From the NCBI GenBank assembly GCA_005784505.1, contig VCAZ01000003.1, forward strand, positions 5,893,510 to 5,957,509: a DNA stretch of 64,000 bases, given 5' to 3'. Positions 25,388-39,260 of the stretch are shown piece by piece. The notes beneath the pieces are model-generated. The model had not been told where the DNA came from. It saw only the letters and a list, made by a program, of their open reading frames with translations, and ran no database searches. This DNA comes from Bagarius yarrelli (lineage: Eukaryota > Chordata > Actinopteri > Siluriformes > Sisoridae). The translations under genes and the position numbers were made by a program. Numbering within the stretch: the first letter of the stretch is position 1; the number at the start of each line of letters is the position of its first letter.

Positions 25388-27326
25388 TAGTTCTTTTGTA
25401 TGTTTTTTACTGATTTAAAAATCTAGATTAGGGAAAAATCCTCAAAGCAACACTTGTTCTAAAAGTATGAAATATAAATTATAGTATAGCGGTAAAAATA
25501 AGACTTAATCTAGAATAGTTTCTAGATTTAGTTTCTCACATATGCATGTGATGTTCAGGTGTTTCAATACTTTTGTTCATACAGTGTATGTTGCATGCAT
25601 TTGATGTATCATGTTTTTTTTGGGACAGCATAGATATTTTCCAACAAAATTAAACGATGTTTTGTATAAAAAAATGACTATGAAACAATGGTCAGTTAAT
25701 GATGTCTTATAAAGATTCTTTTTATTTTTTTTTACCCACAGATTCCTCTATTTTAATAGCAGTAATAATTTGTTTAGGCTTTCTATGTCTTTACAGTTTT
25801 CTCTACTTTTTTCTACTAGTTTTCTTGATTTGCAGCCAAGACGTAAGACCACAACAAAAACAGCATCCATTTACAGAGAAACTAGGAAAGACAGACTTAG
25901 ACTAATGATAATCACATAGCAAATCTATGTTATTTATTTAAGCCAAAGGAAAAAAATGGAAGCAAGGCAGTGTAAACAGCTGGCCAAAATATTTAAGAAG
26001 CCTTTATTATTGCTGTACATTGCAGCAAAGAGGAATTCCTGGCTTTGGAATCTGGGATCAGATCACAGGGTCAGTCATGGTATGGTGTCCCCAAAGTGAA
26101 GACGGTGTCCCTTGCTCAAGTGGCAGCATGGCAGTGTCAGGGCTTCTGATTAACAACCCAGAGCATTAACCATTTGAGCCACCACTACCAAACAGTCTAA
26201 AAGTCCTAGTACACAACATGGACAAAGAATACTGAAAGAATTACACTACTGTGATGCATTATATTATTATTGTCATATACAGACTGGTTTAATTAACATT
26301 GGGTAGATACATTTTAATAAAGCCTGCATCTTTTTTGTCAGGTAAAAATCATATGAACAAAATTACAAATGCATGCAAAGTAATAAGATTTTATAGTGAC
26401 AAAAGCAGACATCAATTTAAATTATTAAATTATTATGCAGAGAAGACACAATAATTTCAGTTTCTCAGCATTTGTAAGAAAATCCTACAAAAACCCATTC
26501 ATATAAAAATAAATTTCTGAGATATTTGGTATGATAAATATTTGCATAAAAGCACTTTGTCTAAAAACTGCATGTTGCGTTTAGACACTTTACAATGCCG
26601 AAAACATCAATTTCCATCATAGCGTCCCTATTGTTTGTGTGGCACAGTATGACATCACTCAACAGCTGAAAATCACTCACACACTTTTTACTGCAGGATC
26701 ATTTCATTTGTCTACTAATGAGGCACACATGATTCCGTAATGACTGCGCAGTTTAGGCTTTATGCCTTCACGTCACTATAGCAATTTTTGAAAGATGCAA
26801 CACGAACCAATCAAAATGGTGAAAAACAAGAACCATAAACTATAATTACAAGACACAAAGAAAAAAACTATGAGCCAGGTTAAGACACACAGAAAACAAA
26901 ATGCCTGATAATGAGGCACTGAAACACAGAGAGTTGTATGATGTTGCTGATAAGGGTGTAAATGAGATACAGGTGCAAGTGATTAGGACGTGGGTTGCTG
27001 GGGCTGATGGGAAATGGTGTCCCAAGCCCTTTGAGCAGAGACTGCTGCTGGTAAAATCAATAGCTTACAGTATTTCCTAACACATATAGTAACAGTCTGT
27101 TTAAAGCTTTTATACTTTCAAAATGATTACTATGATTATGGGATTTTTGTTGCATCATCATTAATGATAGAATAAAGTTTTTTCTCTGTGGTTGTTGTTT
27201 GCTAGAAGTTTCCTAGCAATTCAAATTTGTATTATTATACACTCTGATTGCAAAAGTAAAAAGTAATTAATGGACAGTGTTGTTGTATTGTTATTCAGCT
27301 TAGATTTAGAAGGATGTTGCAAATAG
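25388..27326. other. Intron 1 segment with repeat fragments
   Basis: Around 25555-25595, CAATACTTTTGTTCATACAG looks like the edge of a family E element. A reversed SINE lies at 26050-26190. No coding exon is supported. Confidence 0.4.
26050..26190 (-). mobile_element. tRNA-derived SINE, minus strand
   Basis: On the minus strand it reads GTAGTGGTGGCTCAAATGGT...GGGTTGTTAATCAGAAGCC...CACTTGAGCAAGGGACACCG, a tRNA-like head followed by a GAGCAAGG block. It is related to the family B copies. Confidence 0.7.
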
Positions 27327-27495
27327 GGAAGTGGTAGTGCAGTGGTTAAAGTGTTGTGGATTCGATTCCTAGCACCACCAAGTTACCACTGTTGGGTCCC
27401 TGAGCAAGGCCCTTAACCTCAGATGGCTCAGTTGTATAAATAAGATAAATGTAAGTCACTTTGTATAAGGACGTCTGCCGATGCTAGAAATTTAA
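27327..27495 (+). mobile_element. tRNA-derived SINE, family A
   Basis: The head GGGAAGTGGTAGTGCAGTGG, the GGATTCGATTCC box, the middle CTGAGCAAGGCCCTTAACC and the tail GTAAGTCACTTTGTATAAGG...TCTGCCGATGC. Diverged. Confidence 0.85.
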
Positions 27496-28141
27496 ACACA
27501 TTGTACCCATAACTGTTACTTGCGTGTTACTTGTTGTTTTAAATAATGTTTATTCCATTATCAGCCAAGGTACAGCAACTACTGACCTACTTTTTGATTA
27601 TATTCAAGAAAAATATTTATTATTTGATATTTTTTGATCAGTGGGTTACCAGACATGCTATTCATGTTACCATGTGAATTTTTTATTACTACAAAGCAGA
27701 TTTTGTATTTATGTGGTAACTGGCATCTGTCCCAGAGTCACGCGGTTGTATTTCCTGCAGCGTACAGTGTTGTAGGGACAGTTAGGGCAATGTTTGTCAC
27801 TAAGCCAGCAGACACCGTGAGTCTAATCCCTTAAAATAGAGCACACATGGATGAGGCAGGCCTGCCTATCATTTTACACAGCAATCCATGCACTCCTGCT
27901 GCTATACACTATTCAAAAAACGGCAACATTCACACAGATAAAATGGACTGAAATCAATTGCAGGATTTTTTTGCATGGTAGTGTGTGTGTTTGTAATTGG
28001 CTTTAGTGCTTTCAAAGGTATAGCCTAGCTTAGTAGGAGCATAAATCCAAACATGCTATTATAAATGATTGACAGGCCTTGTTCTCTGGTAATTTGGGAT
28101 ATAAAAAAGGTACCTTGGACCTGTTATAAGAATTAATTAAT

Positions 28142-28310
28142 TCGGCCTGCGCTGTAGTGTAGTGGGTTAAGGTGGCTGGCACCCACATTTGCAGTTGCGC
28201 TCTGGTGACCTGGGTTTAATTCTAGCTCGGGTCCCTTTCCCCTCTCTATCTCCCCAATTTCATTCCACTGTCCTATCAATAAAGGCAAAAAGTGGCCAAA
28301 AATATCTTTT
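28142..28310 (+). mobile_element. tRNA-derived SINE, family C
   Basis: It starts CGGCCTGCGCTGTAGTGTAG, with a GGTTTAATTCTAGCTC B-box-like part, a CCCCTCTCTATCTCCCC tract and the tail CAATAAAGGCAAAAAGTGGCC. It is the fuller of the two copies in the window. Confidence 0.8.
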
Positions 28311-28989
28311 AAAAAATGTATTTATATTTCTAATATGAATTCTAATAATTAAAATTAATTTATAATATCCTTTGTCGGTTTTAATTTCTTCAAGCCGGTA
28401 TTCATTTCATTATTTTATATTTTGTATTCCGCTGTGGTTAAGATCGATAGAAAATTGTCAGGTATTTTTTGCATTTGCCTGTCCTTTTAACAAAAATAAA
28501 ACTATATTATAAAAAAGATTTTTTTTTTATCAAGATACTTTAGATTTATTGTGTGCTGATAGCATTCCACTAGGTAATAATAGTGGCATTAAAAGTAAGT
28601 CTCTCCAAATAAAAAGAACTTAAAGTAAATCTATGCATGAGCTGTTGTTTCTTTCCCTGCTAGCATTTTACTTGTAACTATAAAATGTATGTTCTCTAAT
28701 TTTTAAGGAAGTATATGTTAACTCTTGCATCATATTTAAGAAAAACTCCTTGCAGTCACAGCCGTTTGCAACTTTCCTAGCACTGTCTTCCAGCGACTGT
28801 TTGTAACATCATTTTAAACACAGTTCTCATAGTGTGGCTTTACATAATCTCATCCAAGCATCTCTGCTCAGGATTACAGTATGTAGAATTGAATTTCCAT
28901 GACAGCACAGTTTGCTACGTATATGTCTGGGACCTGATAATACTGTATTCATGATTTAATTAATCACACAGGCACTGTTCTCGTTACAG

Positions 28990-29141
28990 CATAAATGACC
29001 ATGACGACAGAGCCAAACTCAGAGTTAGAAGGAAAACCGGAGCAGCAGGGGGCAGGTGCAGCTCCGCCCCACACAGCCCCACCTATTGAAGACCAACTTC
29101 CACCTGCAGCTGCCCACAGCACGCCGGTTAAAAAGGAGCAG
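28990..29141 (+). CDS. epb41l3: epb41l3 first coding exon (N-terminus, residues 1-47)
   Basis: The acceptor is CTCGTTACAG at 28989 and the donor is GAGCAG|GTAACA. Two in-frame ATGs lie at 28995 and 29001. I prefer 29001 because it has A at -3 and gives MTTEPNSELE, like the MTTESGSDSE start of mammalian 4.1B. The exon ends AAAHSTPVKKEQ, matching the AAAHSTPVRRE block of that family. This N-terminal headpiece is acidic, proline-rich and probably disordered. Phase 0 at the end. Confidence 0.9.
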
Positions 29142-32100
29142 GTAACATCTGGTTTCTAAATTCTAGCCATGTTATAAAGGTATGTAGTAAAATTTTAATT
29201 TAATACAATTTGGCCTGTTCCATAATAATCAATGTTTTAAAGGTAAATTGGGAAGCATAAGTATGTTTGTAACGTACTTGATTTGAAATGTTCTAAAGTA
29301 TTGCTTCAGATTAGAAAAGTACCATAATGCAGGTTGACTTCCTTTTTTTAGGTATGAAGGTATGAATTTTAAGGCATGAAGTCGAGAAAACATACTTACT
29401 TCAGGCATTTTACAACTTAAATCTTCTTTTAACTTATGCAAAGTCAATCACTGTAAATGATAAAGTACAACAATCATAATAAAATGAGCTTTTTAAATAT
29501 AAGTCTTTGGTTAAGTATATACAGTTACTGTGAAGATGTATTAAAGCAGAGAAATGTCTCCGAGTCTTTATCAGCACTAGCTTATTGTCTGTTCAGTCGA
29601 TAAGTGTTCATGAGGTTTAGGAGATTGAATCGTTTTCTTTCTCCTGACTCTCTATCCTCCCCGCTGAGCAGAACGGTGCGAGAGAAGCAGGAGGTGTTGC
29701 ACAGGGGAAAGCCGATCAGCAGTCGACCGAGGACGAGTCCACCCCCTACAAGTCTGTTAGCAGCAAACTCTCCAGGTCTCCCATCAAGGTGGCCAAGAAG
29801 CCCAAAAGCATGCAGTGCAAAGTCACTCTCCTTGATGGCACAGAATACAACTGTGTGGTAGAAGTGAGTAAAGCTTTCACAATTATAACTTTCCTTTCCT
29901 TATTAAGATCTGACTATTATGATTTTGTATAAATTTATCCAAATTGTTTAACCCTGTTCCATTTAAACTCACTATTTGTCCCAGTAGCATCACTTTTTAA
30001 TAATAGAGTTTTTATTCCAAGTTACAATCAAAAACATAAAAACTTATGGCTTTGTCCTGCAAAGCACTTTTGTGCAGCTGTTTTGTGCAGACAAGATTAT
30101 AAATTTGTCTGAATTAACCCAAAAACGCAGGTGTGTTTGCAGTCTTTGAATTTACGAGTGTAATCGAGTTTTTAAATAACAAATTATAAGAAATTATAAG
30201 AGCAACATTATCAAGCAAACAATGACCAAACCTTCTATACTTTTAAGAAATTACTTATAAATATATAATCGCATCCTACTTTATCATGTTTTTTTAACAC
30301 AGCTTTATTTATAGACTATCGTAGTAATTATTACTTGCAATTGAAATGATGGCAAATCGCTGGAAAGCAAATACAGTTTGGGCCAGACTGTAAATACCGG
30401 TTTGAGGACTTGAGGACTTTGAGGACCGCTAATCTTTCTGAATAATGGATATTTTAATTCTGTCCTTATTTCTTCTTTTAATCTGTCGATTGCATACTCT
30501 TCTGTTACATCACCGGTTTTCATCATTTAAACCTCAATGAGAAGCAAAGATTCACCATTCATCTAAAAGCAGCATCGCACTCATTTCTGAGCCCTTGGAC
30601 TTGGACCTGAGGGTGCAAATCTTGGACTCTTTACAAACAAGCAAGCACATCCAGTAGATCTGTATAGACTAGTGCAAAAAGAAGAACATTATCCAGAAAT
30701 AAAATTTATATAAAATAATAAGAAATTTAAAAAACTCAATACAGTCAATACTGTCTAACTGCATTTATTTATGTACTTTTATATAAAACTCAAATCATTT
30801 CAATGATTACAATAATACTTCAGGCATAAAAAACATAGTTTTATGTTTAATCTCTATTGCATTTACTATAAGGACAAATCGTCTGTCCTGTTCTGCTAGT
30901 TCTGTCTTTACAAACACTATAATAGAATATTTTAAATCGTTCTCCATAATGAACATGTGAATAGGTTATACTGATATAAATAAAATGTAGCTATATTTGA
31001 TTCTTAGAAGAGTGGATTTCTATATTATATAGACATAAGATGTAAACACTTATACACTGTGATGTGTTTCCTTAGTATTCTTTTTTAATTATGCAAAAAG
31101 TTTTCTGCAAGCTTTCGAGACTGCTCTAATGCTTTTAAGTTCCATGGGTCAGGCTGCATAAATTTGTCAACCTGGATTTGTTTATTATCCTAAAGTGCTA
31201 AATGACATCTGCCAGGAACTAAAAGTCAAACTACTTAATGCACTTTTAGATCCAGCTACAGGATTAATGTGGGTCTATATCTAAAATATACTGGAAAGAG
31301 AAGTATATTTTCTTGCTTTTAAATAATTTTTAAGAGCCCCATGTTAATATTGTCGAGTTTAAATAAACATAAACAGTTCAGACAAAATATTAATAAAAAC
31401 GTGTAAATTAAAACGTATGTTAAAACACAACGCCATGATTTGTTGCTGAAGCATGAACTAGCCACTATAGTCATAACACAAAACTTTATATCCTAAATGT
31501 ACCACTAAATTCTACATTCTATAAAATTCCCCCCAAACTTTAAGTAAAAAAAGACCTAAAAGCTTAAGAAATGAACAGACGTTGTATTCTACTGTCCCCC
31601 AGTAAAACACACTGGCTGCATGCAGATAGTGAGTAATAAGCCCCTGGTTTGTTATGAAGGCAACCGTTTGTAGCTTATCTTTAAAAACCACAGAGACAAA
31701 CTGCTTTTAAAAATAATTGCTGGAATTGTCAGTTTATACAGGCATGAAGGATATTCGCTGTTACGCAGTGCTGTATTTTCCTTAGCAGTGGTGAGCTTTC
31801 TTTTGGCTGTGCTATGGTCACACAAGTCTTGTGATAAGTTTTGAAACTGAAGTATTTAAACAATCAGATATATTAATATACAGTACATAACAGTTAAACT
31901 ATCTCTAATTTTTCACCAGTGGGCTGCATAACTGCTGAGTAACTGCCAAGAATGGTCAGAATCATCATTTCAGTGGTGGGCACTACACATCTGGATGCAC
32001 CAATATTGTAAACTGATTGTGGCAAACTTTGGATGAACCCACAATGCAGAGCAGAGAGATATTATCTGTCTTTCAGAACACACAGTGGTTAAGTTATTGT

Positions 32101-35100
32101 TATTTTAACCATATATAGCGGATACAGTACACAGTGAGATGAAAAAACGTTTCTCCAGGACCCCCTGGTGCTACACAAAACATAGAATTCCCCAAAACAA
32201 CAAAGAGCCACTAAACAGGATAGACATAAAGACATAAAGTTAGTCAGCAAACACAACGTAACGTGTCAGACCTGATAGGAAAAACTCGGTGTTTAGCTAA
32301 ACCATTTTTAATTCTAGTGTCTTCTTGTGTTCTACTCCCACTACACACTGCCACTTCCCCCCCCCCAAGCTTCTGTACCACTACACTGCTCCAGATCCAG
32401 TAAGTAAGGTGTCTGTGTTGAATACATTCCTCCAATCCTCTACATACTGCAAGTGAATCTCCTTTTTTTAAAGCAATGCCCTAATGACTGAAAGGAGGAC
32501 AAGTGTCTGTTTGTAGCAATTGGCGTCCAGCCAAAGGCTAATAACCCACTTCTAAATAGCTCTTAGTTGCACCTAGCCCAAGGGAACTACTATGAAGTCC
32601 TAAGATCCTTAACAAGAGCCAGTGTACTGCACCTACAGTAGCAACGTGCCTGAATAGAACTGGCAGGTACAATAATGTCTCCATAAATTTTTAATCTTAA
32701 TGTCAGTGAATCAGGAAACCCTTTTTTAATTGTCAGGTATACCTTTTTTAAGGTCACGATGAGACTGGGTGGGAATACCCAGAATGTCCCAATACCCAAA
32801 GCTTTGTGATAACTAGATGTCAGAGGGAGAAAATGTGTGTTGCTCAGACTGTTTATTTATGGATCTTATTAGAGAACAGCACAGTGACTGCTATCTTAAA
32901 AGGCCAACAATGCTAATAAGGTAAAAAACAGCCTATAGAGTGCCATGAGGTCTTATGTAGATTTGTAGAAGTTCATCAAAAAACATTCTAAAAAGTGTTT
33001 GTTTTTTTTTTGCAGTAAACTATAAAAAGCAATCTAAATATATGGTTTATATTTGGTCAAAAAGAAGAAAAAAGATGAAGAAAGGCAACTATGGAAATTA
33101 TACATCAATATTGTTTTTTTTGTACTATACTATTAAACATTAATGTCACATGGAGATATAATATTTTATCTGTATTGTTCTAAAAGTCTTGGCACCTGGA
33201 AATTTCTTTAAAAATCTTTCTGTAAATCTGAATGAACTGTCTGTGTTCAGTGATTATATAACCTGCTTTAGAAACATTAATGACTTGTCAAATTGTCTGT
33301 TATCTGTCTGTTACAAGCCAAAGGGTTGCTGTTTTTCTGATTGGTTTTCTTTAGAAGTCTGCCTGATTCCTGGACAATGGATGTAATAGATAAAGCTCTT
33401 ACATTTAGAAAGAACGTTCATTTATTTTTCATGAGACTTTTTTTTTATTTGTCTCTTCTTTGCCTTTCATTTCTTTCTAGTTTTCTACTCATGTTTTATT
33501 TCCTCTAGGCTCCTCTGCCATTACACATAGTTGTGAACCCATTAGCTTGTATCTTAATGAGTTCTTTGTTCCAAGTGCCTGTAGTACACTTCTGCGGCAC
33601 TGAAATTAGTCCTCAGCTCTCTTGATTAGGATCAGAACACTTTAGGAAATGAGGATTGTTTCTTCCGATATGCAGTATGTGGTTCAGTGTAAGAACAGAA
33701 TTGTGGAACGAAAATAGTGGGTTTCCTCACATCAATATATATTCCAAAGTAATTGATTTTGAAGTGAGGACAAGATGGATAGTGAAAAAGAGTTATCTAT
33801 GAGAAAAAAGATTAGATAGTTTTCTCCTTAGTGTAATAGAAACAGTGTGTAGCTGATTTGCCCTTAAAAAAAATATCTACTGCAGTCTCAAAAATCACTT
33901 TAATCCCAAGGCAAATGAAATCAGGCTGGCTCACTGGGCTTTATGTCTTAAAGTGCTCTACAATCAGATGTTTGTTGTTCTGCTTAAAATGTTTCTTGTT
34001 CTTTTGCTGGCTTTTCAGCTTTTCTTTGAGGAAAGAATGCCAGTATAATTTTCTCTATAAAAAAAAGGCAAAAAAGATCAGGTTAGGGAAGAAGAAAAGC
34101 CTGTCCCACATTTACACCACGTTTTATGCTTTGAATAGTCTCTAGGGGTGAGGAGTACTTTCACTGAAGCGCTTTCTTCTGTGCCAGACAGTAACACGTT
34201 GGGACTCACCTGCCACAAAAAACTGTAAAATGGCTCTCCCACTAACTACATCTTTTTTTCAAGAGAATAGTCAGTGTCAAACTGGAAATCAGTGCTTGAA
34301 TCTATAAAAAATAAAGCAATGGATTTGGTTGTACTGTAATAAAAATTGTATTCTCAGTCATATTAATTATAGTCATGATCAGCATCTAACCGTTTTTTGA
34401 TCGTTTTTTTTTTTGGAAAGAGATAAATTTGCTGAAAAAATGCTGAACAAATGCGATATATATTTTATATGTACGTTTGCAGTCAGCTTCATTATGATTA
34501 TATGTATGATCATATATAGAGCTTTTAGATCCTATTTGTAGTATTTCAGGGATTCAGTAATTGTATCATTTTTCAGGGTTGCATTGTTTATTTCTCCAAA
34601 AACAATGCTGAGTTGCTGATCTGAAGACCAGAAAAACACCTGGGTTTCAAGCCCCACCACAGCCAAGTCAACCACTGTTGGGTCCTTGAGCAAGACCCTT
34701 AACCCTTCCTGCTCCAGGGGCGCTGTATCATAGCTGACCCTGCGCTCTGACCCCCAACTTACTAAGATGGGATATGCGAAAAAAAATGCATTTCACTGGC
34801 TCTGTACACGTACCTTGCACAATGACAATGAATATTGATTTATTTTATTTATTTTTATTTTTTATTTCTTTACATTCCATTTATTCAACCATAGTACCGT
34901 AATAATAAATGGTTTCCACAGAAAACAGTGTGTAACTTGGTCATTCAAATACACAGTTTAGTAAGCATGCATAATACATTAGGTTTTTTAAAGTAGAAAT
35001 CCTACATTTTATAGAGGTTTTGTTATTTTTCGGGGTATTGAATTGTTTTTCCCTGGATTTAGTCTTGATCAATTTCAGGAAGCTGACACACAATTCCTCT

Positions 35101-35286
35101 GTCCACAGAAACGGGACAAAGGCCAGGTGCTTCTTGACAAAGTCTGTGAGCATCTCAACCTTCTGGAGAGGGACTACTTTGGTGTCACATTCCGTGATGT
35201 GGAAAATCAAAAGGTATAGGTTCTCTATTTTAAGGTTTCAACACACATGTCACACCCATAAAAAAAGAAAAAAAGGGACTATATAT

Positions 35287-35353
<67 letters not shown>

Positions 35354-35366
35354 GTTTATATATATG

Positions 35367-35430
<64 letters not shown>

Positions 35431-38382
35431 TATATATGCTATAACAGACTTTTTAACGCTTATTACAGAACTGGTTGGATCCAGCCAAAGACATGAAGAA
35501 GCAAATCAGGGGTGAGTTCCTACACTGTTCTAGTATTATTATATAATAATTACTATTCAAACATTCTGAAATAATACTGTGCAAACTGTTCATTAAAAAA
35601 ACACAATGTTATAAAACATCACGTTATTATTTCAATATCAAGTTATTTTGCTGCGCTCAAATATTGTGTAACTGCATGAGTTTTTCTTTTACTTCTGCAT
35701 TTACCTTTTTAAATTGTCTGTCCTTCTCTCATGGACTTGTGTTTTCAAATGAAATTGAAATGGCCAGATAAATGAAATGCTTTAAAACAGCACTCCGCTT
35801 TTAAAGAGTTCCATTAAAGCCATTTCAGCCTTCACATTTCTCGGGGTGATTTATTTCCTGTTCCTATTTTTTAGGAGTTGCTTGGAATTTTTTCTTTAAT
35901 GTGAAGTTTTATCCTCCAGACCCTGCTCAGCTCTCTGAGGACATCACAAGGTCAGAGCAAATCATTGCATTGTGAGGACGAAACCACTCACACTGACTAG
36001 CAGAATTATCCAGAGGACTGGTTACCCTGTAACTGTCACTGTAGTTCTAATATATTAAATGTACTCCGATGTAAGGCTGTATTGGTTACCTAGTTAAACG
36101 GTTCACTTGTATTTTAGCTTTTTTCTTTTTAATATTTTATACATATTTTTTGTATGTATGTGGTTTGTTTATCTCTGTATCTCAGGTATTACCTGTGCCT
36201 GCAGTTAAGGGATGATGTAGTGTCTGGCCGCCTTCCTTGCTCCTTTGCCACGCACACAGTGCTTGGATCATATACAGTCCAGTCAGAACTTGGCGATTAC
36301 GATCCAGATGAGTACAGCTCTAACTATGTCAGCGAGTTCCGCTTCGCTCCAAACCAAACCAAGGAACTCGAAGAGAAGGTCATGGAGCTCCACAAGACCT
36401 ACAAGTGCGCTTCACATACTCTCTTCCAAGATGTATTGATATAGGTGTATATGTTGAGTGATTGAGTGAGAATTTTTGTTTTAGCAATGAAAAATGTTAT
36501 GGCTCTAATTAAATCAGCATGTTTTTTAAGAAAAATGTGTAACATGATCTGTCTTCTATCAGAGGGATGACGCCAGCTGAGGCTGAAATGCACTTTCTAG
36601 AGAATGTCAAAAAGCTGTCTATGTATGGAGTGGACCTCCATCATGCCAAGGTAAAGAACTCAGGTGCATTATTTTGCACTGTTACCCCTCACCCTGAGAA
36701 TTCAGGTGTAGGAGGTGTTAAGTAGCTTGCAGCATGACTCATCCTTGACTCTTTTTCTTTGTTTTGTGTAATTTTAAAGACATTCGGAAAACCAGAGCAC
36801 AGAACATTACAGAAAAAAAACTTCTCCACATTGAGGTCATGGTCATTTCTATTTACAAATGTGGTTGCCTGGGAAAACATGTCATTGTGGCTGAATTTGA
36901 CAAAAAAAAGTCTTTAAATTTGTTTTTGTGTTTTTAAGTGATAAATTTAATGTTATATTGTCAAATTTAATGCTTTAAATTATTAACTAAAACATACATA
37001 TAACTCACCTAAATCCTAAAAAAAAGGTGTTTAGGTTTATCGTAGGAGTGTGATTATGCTAAAAGAGTATAAAGTCAGTAATAAAAACAATTAGTCTGTT
37101 TAAGGATATCATACAGTGAATGTCAGGCTTTTATCAGTTTGATGGATAGCTGCTTATTGTAGTAAAATAGAAATGCAGTGCAGTACAAATTTTTTGTGTA
37201 AGACGTTTTTCCAGGCTGTACACATTTAATGACATGTCATTTCTCCTAAATCATAGCATTCATATTTTTATTAATGCCAAGAATGCCTGCAAAATGTATG
37301 TGTCCCATCACATTATTAAATGTTTATGTCTCTTAAAGATTTTGTCATTTTAAATTGGACGGTTTTTATGTTAAGTGTTGTTGTTTTGTTGTATGTGCCT
37401 CGTTTCTGCTGTCTAGCACAACTTAGCCACAGTTTGGCAAATACAAACATACAAATTCACTCATGCTGGTTCATGAGCAAAGCTGAGGTGTTCTTAAGTA
37501 GAAAAAAGCGTGAAAGAGTTGACAGGAAATCAGAAAATGATGTATAAATGCTGAATAGCTCAGGTCAGTTTTAACAGTGTTACATGATGGAGACAGACAA
37601 AAATAGATTTACCTCCATTGTGTTAATAAAATGTCATGACAACCTTAGGTGACGTACACTTAAATCCACTTTGGAAAACACTATGAAGAAAATTCTATTA
37701 TTTTCTGTCTCTGTCATATAATGTTATAACTGGCCTGAGCTATTCAGCATTTACACATCATTTTCTGAGTGTCGTTAAAACAAATGTGAATGTTATTTAA
37801 AAAAATGGTAGCACTGATTTAATATAATGACACCCCCCTAGGGTTGAGTAGGCAAATACAGGGTAGACTTTCTCAATCTCCGAAACTAATTTTATAGTGA
37901 GTTGATTTAAATATGTCAGTTTGAAGCATATTAGGTCATCTTTTATATGGCATATTACTTAAATCAATATATTTAATGGCATTTGCTTATGAAACCATTG
38001 GTTTCATTTACGTGGTATAAAGCATGGAAGCGTTTATAATTCATTCATTACAGGCTTGTTTGAAAACAAGTGGCCACACAGTTTAAAAAAGTGTTTATAA
38101 CACTGCTCACCCCTGTGCAGATTTCCATCTCCAATCGATGACGTGTGAATCGAAATGGCACATATCATTCCATAAATGGTCATTGGGCGGTCCCTTTTAA
38201 AATAACAAGTGACCAATCAATGATGAGCATGGAAACTGTCCCTCAATTTGGTTAGATCAGCCCTCTTCTTTTTCCCCTTTTCTTACTGAATGGCCTAGTT
38301 GGTAGGAAGCTTCTTTGAGTGCTTGTCTCCAGCTAAAGGAGAGGTAAGGCTGCATTTGTGCATCTGTGTGTCCTTGTATGTA

Positions 38383-38414
<32 letters not shown>

Positions 38415-39228
38415 CTTCTTCCGTCTGACCTTAGTCTTCGTGCATGACCATGGATTGAAGAGTTCCATTGTGTAAGTCGCAGCCAATTTGGCCACAATAT
38501 GTGCACTATTGTGGCCCACTGTCTATTCTCCGTGTGTCTGTTTGCAGAGGTTACATTCCCCAGAGAAAGAACTCCTCATACTTCCACATGTTTCACATGC
38601 TATTGTAGAAACACATTGTTCAGTCCCAGGATAATAATATTAATATCCAAGCACTTCATCTCCATCAGCTCTGTGAACCGTTTATTAGATAGGAAAAAGT
38701 GCTCCTTTATTATCACGTAAACACCACATTAACAAATTGCATTAGTCACATCAAGATGTGTCAAACCCTCGTTTGTAATAACGACATTTGTTATTTTAGA
38801 AGTTCCTAAAGACTGTGGTAGTATTTTCATTTTTGTCTGCGTGGTTAGTGGCTTTTATACCTCTAATAATTAATGGGTATAAAGCCTTAACGACTGTGAT
38901 TGTGTAGATGTTGCATTGAGTAGCTAGCCACTGTGTTTTGTTTAGCATCTGTCAGCTGTGAAATGCATACCCATCTTTAAAAGACATGTGTGTCATATTC
39001 TAAATGCCTGAAAAATCTCGGTAATCCTCATTGTGATAACCCTTCATACAGATGAGAAACTAGAGTGTAATACTTTCAGTTAAGTTCGTAATGGACCTGT
39101 CAGAAAATCATATCCTGTGTTAAAACAATGCACAGTTGAAGCAGAAGAACTTGTGGGGCTGACCAATGACATTTACACAGCCCCAAAAAAATAATTCGGC
39201 TCCACATTGCTTGCTGAATGTACATACT

Positions 39229-39260
<32 letters not shown>

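Larger units (their letters stand above)
10582..28989 (+). other. epb41l3: Long first intron (putative)
   Basis: About 18.4 kb between the candidate first exon and the first coding exon. It holds an L2-like LINE relic (12719-13640), hAT-like elements (15803-16644, 22758-23105, 24814-25387), a TA-flanked MITE (22303-22703), several SINEs and a reversed SINE tail near 20265-20310. The rest is AT-rich DNA without a supported exon. Alternative first exons could exist but none stands out. Confidence 0.45.

Noticed and set aside
35020..35424. 134-codon open frame with a YIYIYI tail
   Set aside because: Most of it is translation of the (TA)n tract. The rest overlaps the true FERM exon 35109-35213 in another frame.
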